Shown in pieces: positions 12,915 through 23,754 of a stretch of 64,000 bases of DNA. The notes under the pieces were generated by a model. It did not search any database and had not been told where the DNA came from. It saw nothing but the letters and a program-made list of their open reading frames with translations. Both the position numbers and the translations under genes were made by a program. Positions within the stretch are counted from its first letter, which is position 1. The number at the start of each line of letters is the position of its first letter. Source of the stretch: Gigaspora rosea. Lineage: Eukaryota; Glomeromycota; Glomeromycetes; Diversisporales; Gigasporaceae. The DNA lies in NCBI GenBank assembly GCA_003550325.1, contig QKWP01000843.1, forward strand, positions 1-64,000, written 5' to 3'.

Positions 12915-13795
12915 TCATTTAGCATGCCATATGGCATGCCATTTAACAAGTGGCATGCCATGCTACGAACAAGTATAATAAAAAAATTTTTTAAAAAAAA
13001 AAATATTATTAAATTTCTTTAACCAATCAAATTACATCATTTTATATAATAATGCCTATCGTATCAGGTTTTCTAAAATGTGTCCTTAGAAAAAGTTGAT
13101 CATAAAAGGAATATCTAAAAGTTTTTAACAACTAACCGTTTTAGAAAATTAAATTTAGTAATATTTTAGTCTTAAATAACACAAAATATATGCTAATGGT
13201 GCCTAATAGAGATGATAATCGATTACATTATGGTCAACTATATTATTAAACGGTGAATTTTTTTTTCAATATCATATGATTAATGATAAAACAAATTGAA
13301 TGTTGTAAATCATTAAATTCAACTCGGCCGAACGAATGATCAGTCATATGATTAATCAAAAAATTTTTGATTACCGTCTCTAGTGATCTGACCCGTCTAA
13401 AAACTCTCCACCCGGGTCACCGACGGGTGGGCTATGAGGGTTCCTGGCACAATATGCATGCCAGGTGGTATGCCTAATTCTAAATTTTGTACAAATGCAT
13501 GCCATAATCACATGATTTACTTGTACTAATTTACGTAATTGATATGATGTTTCTACAGTACATAGTACATATGATTAAGGGTGTAATACATAACTTTAAC
13601 ATAATTATAACACCTCTACGTATGATGTTTGTCAAGTAACTTTTAATGATTATACATATGCATCACGTTACTCATAAAAGAAAAATTATATAGTAGGTAA
13701 TATTATTATTGTAACGGTAATTACATGCTTTTAGCTCATCGGCATGCCAAGGCATGCCATGTTGGCATGCTATAAGTGGAATGCCACGGACTCTC
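12915..13795. repeat. GGCATGCC-rich inverted-end region
   Basis: Clusters of GGCATGCCA palindromes sit at 12930-12965 (three) and 13740-13790 (four, one imperfect), with single ones near 13455 and 13495. The two outer clusters are in inverted arrangement, TTTAGCATGCCATATGGCAT against the complement of the right cluster, so they may be ends of an element of about 0.85 kb. An inner part near 13390-13435 is rich in ACCCGGGTCACC-like palindromes that recur near 14070-14105. Confidence 0.45.
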
Positions 13796-13797
13796 AT

Positions 13798-14050
13798 CAG
13801 TGTTTGGAATATATGGACATGACCATTGGGCATGGATATTTATGGACTATGTTCATATTGTCCATATTTTTTTATTGGATATAAGTCACATAATCCAAAT
13901 CAAGTATAAGTTTACAGTTCCGAAATATTCCGAATAGAAAGAACTAAAAAATTTAGGCTAAAATTAGTGCAAAGTTCCGAAATATTTCGAATGTTTCAGT
14001 AAAGGACACGGACACTATTTTCATTGGACATAATCCAAATGCAAACACTG
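13798..14050. mobile_element. hAT-type MITE with perfect 8-bp target duplication
   Basis: A 253-bp element beginning CAGTGTTTGGA and ending in the complementary CAAACACTG. It is bounded by ACTCTCAT at 13790-13797 and ACTCTCAT at 14051-14058. Terminal CAG and an exact 8-bp duplication are hallmarks of hAT elements. The interior carries GGACAT/GTCCATATT repeats, as does the element at 32186-32340. Confidence 0.85.
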
Positions 14051-14366
14051 ACTCTCATAACAATGAGTAACCCGGGTGAAAATCGGGTGGGTCACCTGAC
14101 GGGATAATATGTATGTATTTAGAACCGTAAAAGGTCATATACAAGACCCAGATCTGTTACATTCCACAGATTTTAAAACTTATAATAGACTCGGGTCTAG
14201 TTCACAGCTTAGCTTTTATATTGTAACAAGATAAATTCTAAAGCACATAAGTACTCCGTATTTATTATAAGCAGTCTAGTCTTTTTAAAACATCTGTATT
14301 TATTTTAATGAAGATCCTGTGATTCGTGCACGGTCTAATACATGGAAAGTCAACTATCCAAACTAT

Positions 14367-14391
14367 AGGCTTAACTAATGCCTATAGTTTT
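14367..14391. repeat. Short hairpin
   Basis: ACTATAGGC and GCCTATAGT, 9-bp arms with a short loop. No clear function. Confidence 0.4.
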
Positions 14392-14419
14392 TAATAAAGG
14401 CCAATGGATAAATCATGGG

Positions 14420-14830
14420 CCAGGGTCGATCCTAAAAAAGCTCAGGCCAGTCGATCGGTCTGACGTTTTTACTTAGCTGATCAGAATTTATTTTTATAAC
14501 TATATCAAATTTGTAGAAAACTATCAGGTCATTCCTTGCCAAAATTCTAGTGATACTAAACTATTAGTTTTTATTAGAGAAATTTAGCATATTAGTACTT
14601 TTTATATTGATTAATTTTTTATGCAACAGAACGTTTCCGTTCCTTACGTCCACTTTTTGCCAATTTATCATCTAAAATTATCCAACCAATGAATATCTAC
14701 ATTATTATAAACTATTACCCTTTATAATCGACCGGCCCAGACCGCTCATCGATCCGGCACGCGTGGGATCTGTGCAGGATCCCGCGCATGATCCCGCGGA
14801 TTTTTTTAGAGCCCGCTCGGGATTTTTACA
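14420..14830. mobile_element. Degraded inverted-repeat element with GATCCCGCG block
   Basis: GGTCGATCC plus GGCCAGTCGATCGG near 14425-14460 pairs imperfectly with GATCGAC-like sequence near 14726-14760. Next to the right arm is a GC-rich palindromic patch with GGATCCCGCGCATG; a similar patch, ATCCCGCGCGGGATTTTT, lies near 19022. Boundaries are uncertain. Confidence 0.35.
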
Positions 14831-15037
14831 GCTATTTTCATAATTCCTGGGGCACCTGTAAAAATTTGTCAAATGATTTTTCGGTGATCCGGTTAAGTTA
14901 TAGATTTCGGGAATAATTGGATTTAGTAACAGATATATCAGATACGTAATTTAATAAGATCAGGTGACTAATACACGTATATATTACAATAAGACTAAAT
15001 ATCGACATGCATACTTGTCGCACTTGTAAGTTGTAAA

Positions 15038-15660
15038 TTTCAATTCTATTCTTTGCCACGATCCATTTTCACTCAAACAAAGCCTTTATTCATTTCTAAT
15101 TATTTTTCGACGAAAATTCGTTTTTAAAAAATTGTGTAGAATTTCAATTCTTATTCTTTGGCAAGATCCATTTTCATTCAAACGAAGCATTTATTCATTT
15201 TTAATTATTTTCGACGAAAATTCGTTTTTAAAAAATTATGCAACATTTCAATTCTTATTCTTAGCAAGATCCATTTTCATTCAAACGAATCCTTTATTCA
15301 TTTCTAATTATTTTTCGACGAAAATTCGTTTTTATAAAATTTCAATTCTTATTCTTTGGCAAGATCTATTTTCATTCAAACGAAGCCTTTATTCATTTCT
15401 AATTATTTTTCGACGAAAATTCGTTTTAAAAAATTGTGTAAAATTTCAATTCCTATTCTTTGACAAGATCCATTATCGTTCAAATGAAGGTGTTTATTCA
15501 TTTCTAGTTATTTTTCGTTTCTTGTCGAAGATGAAAATTTCATTTTTAAAAAATTAAACTAAATTTCGATTCCTATTCTTTGGCAAAAGCCATTTTCGTT
15601 CAAACGAAAGTATTTATTTATTTCTAATTATTTTTTGTTTCTTGTCGAAGACGAAAAATA
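15038..15660. repeat. Tandem array, six units of about 95-115 bp
   Basis: Each unit has TTTCAATTC, a TTCTTTGGCAAGATCCATTT block, CAAACGAAG, TTTATTCATTTCTAATTATT and CGACGAAAATTCGTTT. Units start near 15038, 15138, 15246, 15341, 15448 and 15565. The 141-codon plus-strand frame (15132-15557) merely translates the repeat and is not taken as a gene. The last two units diverge and run into the coding relic on the minus strand. Confidence 0.8.
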
Positions 15661-15699
15661 TATAAATAAATATAAACATATAAAATTTTTTACTTTGAT

Positions 15700-15960
15700 T
15701 TAATTCTTCATGCATTCTCGACAAAATATTAATAATATCTTGGTCGCTTGGAATCCTAACCCGAGATTCATTTTTAAACCAGCCAACAAATTCATGATCA
15801 TATTTAATTTTTTTAATAGCGGCACCTGTTCGAGTAATATACTTGTTATAAAATTCTAATTTATATTCGATTCCTTTTTTACATTTCTTGAACAATTTTT
15901 TCGCACATCAAACATGTTGGACAAGCATTCGAACGAAAATTCAAAATCGTTGACATTATT
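15700..15960 (-). pseudogene. Coding relic of unknown family next to the tandem array
   Basis: On the minus strand, 15895-15700 reads KKGIEYKLEFYNKYITRTGA and GWFKNESRVRIPSDQDIINI, which is protein-like. The same frame is closed just upstream, while another frame upstream reads NDFEFSFECLSNMFDVRKN, so a frame change separates the parts. No start codon fits well. I do not recognise the family; it may be part of a transposon or an old gene whose 3' end is now the tandem array. Confidence 0.3.
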
Positions 15961-16320
15961 GTTATTATTGTTATGACAATCGTAAAATGATCATTATGAT
16001 ACAAAAATAGCTTTTATTATTTTATTATATGGATCATGCCTGCCGAATCAATAACTTAACCGGATCGGCAGAAAAATCACGGCAAATTGATTCCAAAATA
16101 AAATTATCTGGCTGGCATTATCATATCATCTGGCCGGCATTAATAACTGGCCTGCATTACATATTTAGGCTTTTAGGATAAGTTTCTGATTTACTCAAAC
16201 AAAGGTCTCTTTTAGCACTACACTAACCTACTTCCTTTATTTTCCTTAAGTAAATCGAAGGGGATCTCTCTGACTTTATTACATTTGAAAGCTTGTGCTT
16301 ATATAAATTTAATATACTAC

Positions 16321-16505
16321 ACATTGACGTGCTATCTAACACACTAACGTGCTATCCAGCATGTTGACATTTTAACAAGAGATTATTTTAAACCAAACAC
16401 GATTACGTGCTATCTCAAACTTTCGAATTTGGTAACTGTTATTCTAATACAGTACACACGTTATATGCGAACACATTAACGTGCTAACCCGTTAGCGTGT
16501 TATAT
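16321..16505. repeat. Cluster of ACGTGCTA motifs
   Basis: ACGTGCTA occurs near 16328, 16350, 16406 and 16480, with variants CAGCATGTTGAC and GTTAGCGTGTTA. Spacing is irregular. No function can be assigned. Confidence 0.45.
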
Positions 16506-16868
16506 TATTTAAATGAAAGGGAGGAATCATAGTGTTATGCAAAAATGGAAATGATAGAAAAAGATGGTGATTTGGGGTAAAACTAATGGAATCTCTAATG
16601 TCACAAATTTCGAATTTTTGAAATACTTAATATATAGATAAGTGCATGAATTTATTGGTTTATTAAATATTTCAATAAATAAATTCATAAGAAATAACTA
16701 ATTTGAACAAGAAAATTGATTACAACTAGAAAAACGGCGGCGTTTTGTGGGCTGGAGCCCTAATTCTTAGGTTTTAATTACTTAAAATGTTATAATTGCC
16801 TTTAGCTTTTAAAATTACATTAATAATAAATTTATATATTAATCTTTGTTGTAAACGCATATCTCGTC

Positions 16869-17570
16869 CTAATTTTTGTGATCTGTCAAAAGAAAAGGCA
16901 GCATCAAAAAGTAGTCTGTTAGAGTACGGACTATTGATCCGACTATAAATGTAAGACCTGTTGCAAATTTCTTATTTCCAAGATTTATTACGGCTTGTGG
17001 CAATGTTAAGCCTTGTGACTTATGAATTGTAATTGCCCAAGCAAGGCATAGAGGAAACTGCGTACGAGAGCAAGTTCCCGATTTTCCCTTCCAAATATAT
17101 TTATTGGGCCAAATCAGTACTACATGATTATTGTTTGAGATAGAAAGCGTTGGATCTGTATAGTTGTCCATTCGAAGCAAAATTACAGTAGGTAACGAAG
17201 GTGGCATTCGAGATCCGATTGATAAAAATAGAACAGGTTCAAGACTATTTATGATTTCAGAAGGTGCATTTTTAGCACCAGTGCTACTATGTACAGCTTT
17301 AGGTTGGAAATATCATACTCGTTCACGTGGTCCTAAATCGTAAATAACTGAATGGTACTGTTATTAGAAATATTTTCTGTTCTTTAGAATCTCTGGCTTG
17401 TCTCTATATTGTCTCTAATTTGAATGCTTTATTATCTGGGAATAGACCTTACGGTCCGCTTCTGAGATATGATCGTGCGACTGAAAATCTGTTGCATACA
17501 TTATGAAAGCCGGCAATTGACCTCCAAATAGCATATCTTGATTTTGCGGAAAGGCTTGACGTAAACATTA
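16869..17570 (-). pseudogene. PIF1-like DNA helicase relic, possibly Helitron-derived
   Basis: From 17570 downwards the minus strand reads LRQAFPQNQDMLFGGQ, matching the Walker B-proximal part of PIF1-like helicases (LRQ.FP...FGG). After a stop and a frame change, 17330-16869 reads GAKNAPSEIINSLEPVLFL, IGSR, PPSLPTVILLRMDNYTDP, then LCLAWAITIHKSQGLTLPQA and LGNKKFATGLTF, the conserved C-terminal helicase motifs. The segment normally lying between IGSRV and PPSLP (NLW..GLVNG) is missing, as is the DFFQLPPV block, so the gene is dead and internally deleted. PIF1-like helicases of this type are multi-copy in glomeromycotan fungi and also form the helicase of Helitrons. No Rep domain was found, so the origin is open. 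Confidence 0.75.
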
Positions 17571-17985
17571 AAAAATGATTGTAAAAGTAACTTTCTTTAC
17601 CTTTATTTAAGATTCATTGAGGAGCGACTTTTTTACCATCCATGTTTCGCTTCTTAAAATTTTCTATATTTCGCTTTTATTTTCACTTGCTTTTTTCCTT
17701 CTGATTTCATCTATTGCCTCGTGTCCTCTTAAAACTATCTCATGTTGCTAATATATAGGATTTTATAATGATATATAACTATATATATAGAGTTAATAAT
17801 ATTTACGTATGTACCCTTTAATGCTTCATCACGGCGCATTTATGAAATTTAGCTAAAATTCGGTCACCAAAACCAAGCATTTGATCCCAGATTTAAACTT
17901 TAGTTACCAAATTAATATATTAAACTATAAATGTAAACCTCTGATCTAGACTGATAACGCGCGTCTAACCCATCTTCCTCACAGG

Positions 17986-18196
17986 CAGGGTTGGCACATT
18001 TATCCATTGAGGTGAATGGAGAACAACTCCATTGGCATCACTCCATTGCTCCATTGAGAATAATTTGCAAATGGAGGTCAACTAGTTTATAATATAGTAT
18101 TTGTTAATAATTAATAACTAATTCCATTAATCCATTGGTTCCATTAGCTCCATTGGTTAGCAATTTTTCAATGGAGTATATCAATTGCCAACCCTG
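17986..18196. mobile_element. hAT-type MITE, 211 bp
   Basis: The ends are CAGGGTTGGCA and TGCCAACCCTG, a perfect 11-bp terminal repeat of the hAT type. Flanks CTCACAGG and CCCATAGG match at 6 of 8 positions, as expected for an aged 8-bp duplication. The interior is rich in TCCATTG/CAATGGA repeats. A 61-codon frame across it is not a gene. Confidence 0.75.
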
Positions 18197-18199
18197 CCC

Positions 18200-19420
18200 A
18201 TAGGCTAACCCATCTTCCCCACTCCCGACGCAATATAAAAATTTATTAAAATGACACATCACAACTTGGAAATGGATTATCTCAGCCAAAAATCTATATT
18301 TATCACATTAGTAGTCAAATTTTTTAAATTTTGGGTTATTCATAAATTCGCCGCAATGGTTTTCTACATTTGTGCTGTACGTTCGTCTTGATTTGTATTC
18401 TCCTTCTCTAATTGGCGTTTACGACGAGCTTGTCTCTTTTCTGACTCGCTTTTTCTATATGCTTATTGCTGTTCCTGAGACATCGAACTTTTTCGTCGTC
18501 TTTTACCTTCATTTTTTTTTTTATTGTGATTTGCTCAGGTGTGTAAGTTCTCTTTTGTATTTTAAAATTTATTCAATTGAAAGAATTTCCAATATGATTA
18601 ACCGCAATAAAAATTTTCAACGTAATATTCAAATTTTGATTATTGACATATTTTATGACATATTTTATGATGGTATTTTATGATGGTATTTTAAAAATAA
18701 GCTTTGTAATGAGCTTTATACATTAAGTAACTGTCGTAAAAATTTTTTTGACATACAATATCGTAATTTAATGAAATAAATATAAGTATTAAAAGTCCGT
18801 TACTTATTTGAACTAAGATTTTGGTCTAACCTGATTTGGGGTCAATTTTTGGATATGCAACCTAAAATCTGGATCAGTTGAACCGGGAACCGGACATTTC
18901 TAAAATTCGTAGAGTATGGCTTTAAGGCTTTCACTTTGTTTCCCTCAGCTCCAGCCAATAATTATTTCTGCATGGTTTTTTACTAGAACAAAAAAATAAA
19001 GAAACCTGCAGATTCATAATCCTATCCCGCGCGGGATTTTTGGAGATACCGCGATTTGCCCATCTCTAGCCGGGGCCATTATATTTCACCCACTTTGCCA
19101 TATTTCACTAGATTCTCCATGTTTCGCCAGTTTCGTAATTACACCAGCACGAAATCCCGAGTTTCGCCTAACAACTATAGTCTTAACGCATAATCAGTTA
19201 ACCAATACAATTAAGTAATATGTATTAACAGAGTATATGACGAAGAACATTTATAGCATTTATTTCAGAAATATTAATATAAACTAAAGTTTTAAATAAC
19301 TCACTAAATTGAATTTTCTGTAGTTCATTTCTCCCGGTTCACATTTTAAAACTAATTCACGTTTTGTTTATTATTTGATACATTATTAAGTACATGATAA
19401 ATCTTTTCGCTCCAAATAAA
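18200..19420. other. Gene-free repeat debris
   Basis: A 103-codon frame at 18372-18683 has no protein-like features. A GC-rich patch at 19022-19075 (CCCGCGCGGGAT, then GCCCATCTCTAG) resembles repeat ends seen near 2664 and 14790. Nothing else is recognised. Confidence 0.35.
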
Positions 19421-20195
19421 AAATCATTGTATTTATAATCTATCTATGATTTTAGACAATTTAAATAAACGAACTAGGATTTGTTTACCAAATACAAGCT
19501 CATCAATGTTACAATATTTATCAAATCGCAATATAATCAGTAAGGATTGCCTCTTTAAAATAGGTTTCTATATAACGCGAATGAAAAGACACAGTATAGT
19601 TCTGATGTTCTTGGATAATATTAGCTTCGACCAGCTTACAAATCATGTTGAGAGACATAATGGGTTTAGCTTGTTTGATGTCAATACGATGTACTTCGAT
19701 GATCTTTATGAAAAATTCATGATTTTCAGGAAGGTCCGTCCACTGTGACCAAATCTCTCTTAACCAGAATGAACATTTGCTCTTTGAATTCTAATAGAAC
19801 TAGACGAAAACGAGACGCTTACATTAAGAAAACCAAGATATTGCAACAAATTAAATAGATATCCTTAAACAAACTTTAGGATCAGCGTCATATTGACTCA
19901 TGCTAAAAATCCCTCAATCAAGTTAACCGTCCACTCGTTGGATTTTCACTGCATTCTCGGCATTTTTTTATCAATACCAGAGTTTCGTAAAAATTCCATT
20001 GCTTCTTCATATTAGATATCACCAACTTCAAAGAGGATCCTTGCCCACGACCAGGGAGAATAGGAATAAGATCTAGTAAGAACTTAGCCATGTATTGGCA
20101 TCGTTATACTTCATAATTTGCAGAACCAAGCCTTCACTCGAGATAAATATAACGACAAGGGAGCCTCTATCCGCGCAATCTTTCACAAAATCTTG

Positions 20196-20367
20196 ATAGT
20201 GATACAAATCAAAAATCGAAAATCGATCAAAATCGATTAGTTGATAAAGTTGACAACTAATCGTATATTAAAATCGAATAAAAATCGAACAAAATCGAAT
20301 AAAAATCGAATAATCGAAAAGTTGACAACTAATCGATTGGAAAATTTTTGGCAATTTGTATCTCTAA
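20196..20367. repeat. AATCGA-rich repeat with short inverted ends
   Basis: Tandem AATCGAATAAA-type units and two copies of GTTGACAACTAATCG. The ends GTGATACAAAT and ATTTGTATCTC are roughly complementary, suggesting a small inserted element. It interrupts the ATPase pseudogene just downstream of Walker B. Confidence 0.5.
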
Positions 20368-20640
20368 TCCCAAGAAACTCAGGGTCCTTTTATCAATGCG
20401 GCCTACTTGATCAAGAACCAAAACTATCGGGCGTTTGTATTCTTTCATATAGTAATCCGCCATGTTAATAAGTTGCATGCTTAAAAGGTTCCAATTAGAG
20501 TATTCTAGAAGATCGTCTTGTTTTACATGCCAAGTAGAGCTTTTGTGAGAAAAAATTTATGAAGTACAAAAGAACCATATGATACCTTTTCTATTGAATT
20601 GGTTATCTACTCACAATACATCTCGAAGCTTAAATGGATA

Positions 20641-20906
20641 TTAAAAGGGCCCATTTTTACATATACAGTATAGATAATTGAGTTTAACCATTTGTTTTGA
20701 TTTTCGGACTTCACGATTTTGTTTGGTTAAAGACGGCAGGTGACTATCGGATAATCTCGTGACGTGTTGGCTCTACGCAGCCTTATCCTGATTTTTATTA
20801 TGCAAATCGACTTTAATTAATAATTGAAAAATATCAATCATGTCAAAATTTACATGAATTTAATAAAACTCATTTTTCAAAAAATTGTAAAAATGGGCCC
20901 TTTTAA
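20641..20906. mobile_element. MITE with perfect 20-bp ends and TA target site
   Basis: TTAAAAGGGCCCATTTTTAC at 20641-20660 is exactly complementary to the right end (closing at 20906). TA flanks both sides (20639-20640, 20907-20908), pointing to a Tc1/mariner-type family. 266 bp, no coding capacity. It lies in the ATPase pseudogene. Confidence 0.8.
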
Positions 20907-20919
20907 TACGGAGCACTCC

Positions 20920-22450
20920 ATATGCGCATTATTTGGAGTATATGCGCGTTAATTAGAGTACCCGCATGGGATTTAGGGACGCGCATGGGCGTTATTTTGA
21001 AGCCTCGCATACTATTTTAGAGGGGTGCAATTTTCTAAATAACGCCCATGCCCGTTATTTCGCGAAAATACAGGTGGTTCATAATCAAGATGTTTTGATA
21101 AATTTTTCGCAAATTCTTTCACATCTGAGAGACACTCAATATGGACAACACCTTATCAAGATGAAATCGAATGTGAAAAGGAAAGAATCATTAAATATTT
21201 TACCTTTGGCTCTTGGAGATTCAAGATGGTATTTTGAACCAAGATTGTTTTTCCTGTTCCATGCTCATCCAAAATCAAAAGTATTTGTTTAAAGGAAGCT
21301 GCAAAATTTACTTCAGAGTATTTTCAAGACTCTCACGTTTGATCAGTTTCTCTGAGACAAGTAAATTGACCTCCCAATAGATTTTTCCCTTCTTGAAACA
21401 TTCACCATGTTTCTGTCCCGGGCTCTGGGACTTTCGTAGGCGAAATACAAATAAGAAATAATAAAGCCAATATCTATGGTAGAAAAAACTTTCTTCCTGG
21501 TTGACTAAAATAAACAGTTAAGATATTGGTAAACTAGTAAAAAAAAAAAATCTCAACGTACTTTATTAGACAAGTCAGTCACCACAATCCTGAATGAGTT
21601 CCAATCCTCTTTTAGTCTTTTTTCCACTTGTCTGGAAAGAGCAAATGAATGTTAAGGTAGTTTGGTTACAATTAATTGGAATAATGTTCCTTAACTTCCA
21701 TTTTTAGTTGACGAGATCTGGTGAGTTTAAACATTCCGACTCGAGATTAGAAAAGCCTAACTGATAAACAATGAAGTTCGTGCAATACAGAAGAGTGTGA
21801 ACTTTGAATAAAAATTTTTCCCTGCATTATATAAAAATAAAAAAAAAGAGAATTCGGCGCAGTATTGCCACATATGACTGACCGTATCAAATTTGAATGT
21901 GTATGCACCGTACGGTACTTGAGAAAATAAAAAAAGACCTTATCTATGGTCAATTTTTTACAAATAAAATGATGGCCGGAGTTAGGCCGTTTGCAATTAA
22001 TTCTTCAGTTAAAATCACTTTATAGGACTTTCGGGGGATGAAACGAAGATAGAAAATGAACAAACTATTTTTAAAATAGTAAATCTATTATAGCGAATTA
22101 AAATTTAGGTTAGAAATTCTAGTTGAGTTGCTAATTAGGCCAGACAAATTTTGTCGTACCATATTTTCGCGAAATAACGGGCATGGGCATTATTTACCCC
22201 AAAATAGTATACAAGGTTTCAAAATAATGCCCATGTGTGTCCCTAAATAACGTGCACCCCATATATACAATATCAGATATCTGTGATATAAGTATTGGTT
22301 TTCTCTTTGCACAGTTACTTATATATAATGTAAATGGTCGTTGTTTGGAAAAACAGGTTTATTAAAAATCAACCCTTGTCTCGAAATAACGCTCATGCGC
22401 GTACTCTAATTAACGCGCATATACCCAAAATAACGCGTAGATGGATGTTA
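20920..22450. mobile_element. Foldback-like inverted arms with AATAACGCGCATG motifs
   Basis: The left arm (about 20920-21070) and right arm (about 22160-22450) are inverted copies: both contain GTATATGCGCGTTAATTAGA-type, AGGGACGCGCATGGGCGTTA-type and CCCGTTATTTCGCGAAAATA-type sequence. The right arm has an extra insert of about 115 bp (22263-22378). The DNA between includes the N-terminal and Walker A part of the ATPase pseudogene. Similar AATAACGC/GTTATTTCG sequence recurs at 54444-54670. Confidence 0.6.
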
Positions 22451-22854
22451 TTTCGCGTAGTTTACATTACATTCCTCTTACAAAAAGGAAAAGCAAGAAA
22501 AGAAATTATTACAGCCATATTTCTCGTGATCTAGTGATCGGATCTGAGTAGATTTTAGCTGTAAATTATTTTCAAAAGAATAATGAATAGATTTTAACTA
22601 TGTTTTTACTTATGTTGCTACTTTACTTTTTCAGAAAGTATCGGATATTTACTCAAATTTTGGTTCCGGCCTTGCTCTGGCCTTCTCGTCTTTTTGTTCA
22701 TCCTTTTTTAGAAATTTCAGACCCACATAAATTTTACAAATTTCCACCTTAGCATATCTTTTTACTTAGACTCTAGATTTTTATTACAGTAATCAATAAT
22801 TTTCTAATTTCTAAAATAATTTGTTATATTAAAAAAATCCTACAGAGATAAAGT

Positions 22855-23188
22855 TATAGAATTAAGCTTAATTCAAGTCAAAATTCATAAATTCTGTGGT
22901 GGTTATATAGAAATCTTGAATATTCTGCAATCAATTTGTCGTTTAGTCTTCGGATATTAAGCAAAAATTTTCGCCCGACCACGCTTGCATTTCAGGTTTA
23001 TTTATTCTCTTCATCGGAACTTTTCGGAGGTTATATTTTTAGAACCTTGTACCTATAAAAAAAACTAAATAATTTATAAATCCCTACTTCTGCGGCAATT
23101 CCGTGCTATTCTTAATACATTCCGTGTTTACAACCTAATTCCGTGATTTCTGCGGCATTCCGTGAAATGCAGAAAATCATCGGCCCTG
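22855..23188. mobile_element. 5'-truncated copy of the hAT MITE seen at 33458-33909
   Basis: Long shared blocks, for example GAAATCTTGAATATTCTGCA, TTTTAGAACCTTGTAC and TTTCTGCGGCATTCCGT, and the same CCCTG terminus (23188). The left terminal repeat is absent here. Confidence 0.65.
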
Positions 23189-23334
23189 GATTGGATAAAT
23201 ATTTTTAAAAACCTAAAAACTTGAATTGAATTGGATCCATATTTGGTTCCAGATTCAAGTTTAAAAAAAATCCAGATCCAGATTCATTATATAATAGTTA
23301 TACAATTAGCACAATATAATTGATTGATATTATG

Positions 23335-23384
23335 GACCACTTAAATTAGACACCAAAAGTGTATGTGTGGCTAGTTGTACTCTT
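23335..23384 (+). repeat. Fragment of the tRNA-headed SINE-like family
   Basis: GACCACTTAAATTAGACACC and AAAAGTGTATGTGTGGCTAG, then TTGTACTCT, match the reverse complement of 30408-30457 with few changes. Only this piece of the element's 3' region is present. Confidence 0.6.
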
Positions 23385-23754
23385 ATCCAAGTGTAATTTC
23401 CAAATTTCCAATGAGTAAACTGAATAAAACCTATACTTGAAAATTAATTAAATTATATATAACTAGAGATTGCAATTCCTGTTTATAGATAAATACCGGT
23501 ATTTGTCTAATTAACTGTTGTAAATATATTTTTTATGTAACTTATTTATATAGTTTAAAATTTATAATGTTTTACTAACTAAAATTACTATAAAAACCAT
23601 TTTTAATTTTATATTTATTGTAAAAAAATAATTAAAATAATCAGTAACTTTATAAACTTTACTTAGAAGTGAAAATTTTTATTGTTTATTGTAGTACTAG
23701 TCATATTAACTATATATAGCTCTAAATTTTAAAAACAATCAAATAAAAAAAAAG

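Larger units (their letters stand above)
19430..21450 (-). pseudogene. Broken P-loop ATPase (STAND/AAA-like) gene
   Basis: Read on the minus strand from high to low coordinates, pieces of one P-loop ATPase appear in order: an N-terminal part (GKIYWEVNLLVSEKLIKRES, about 21400-21320), Walker A (LDEHGTGKTILVQ, near 21260), a segment like HIECLSDVKEFAKNLSKHL (near 21110), Walker B (KRPIVLVLDQVGRIDKRTL, near 20420), GSLVVIFISSEGLVLQIMKY (near 20140), and a C-terminal part (LVEANIIQEHQNYTVSFHSR, near 19570). Stops and frame changes separate them, and a MITE (20641-20906), the left arm of a foldback element (20920-21070) and an ATCGAA-rich repeat (20196-20367) sit inside. Such ATPases bind and hydrolyse ATP; the biological role of this family is unknown to me. 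Clearly a non-functional host-type gene. Confidence 0.65.

Noticed and set aside
15132-15557. 141-residue plus-strand frame
   Set aside because: It only translates the tandem repeat, lacks an ATG at its start, and its periodic protein mirrors the DNA units.
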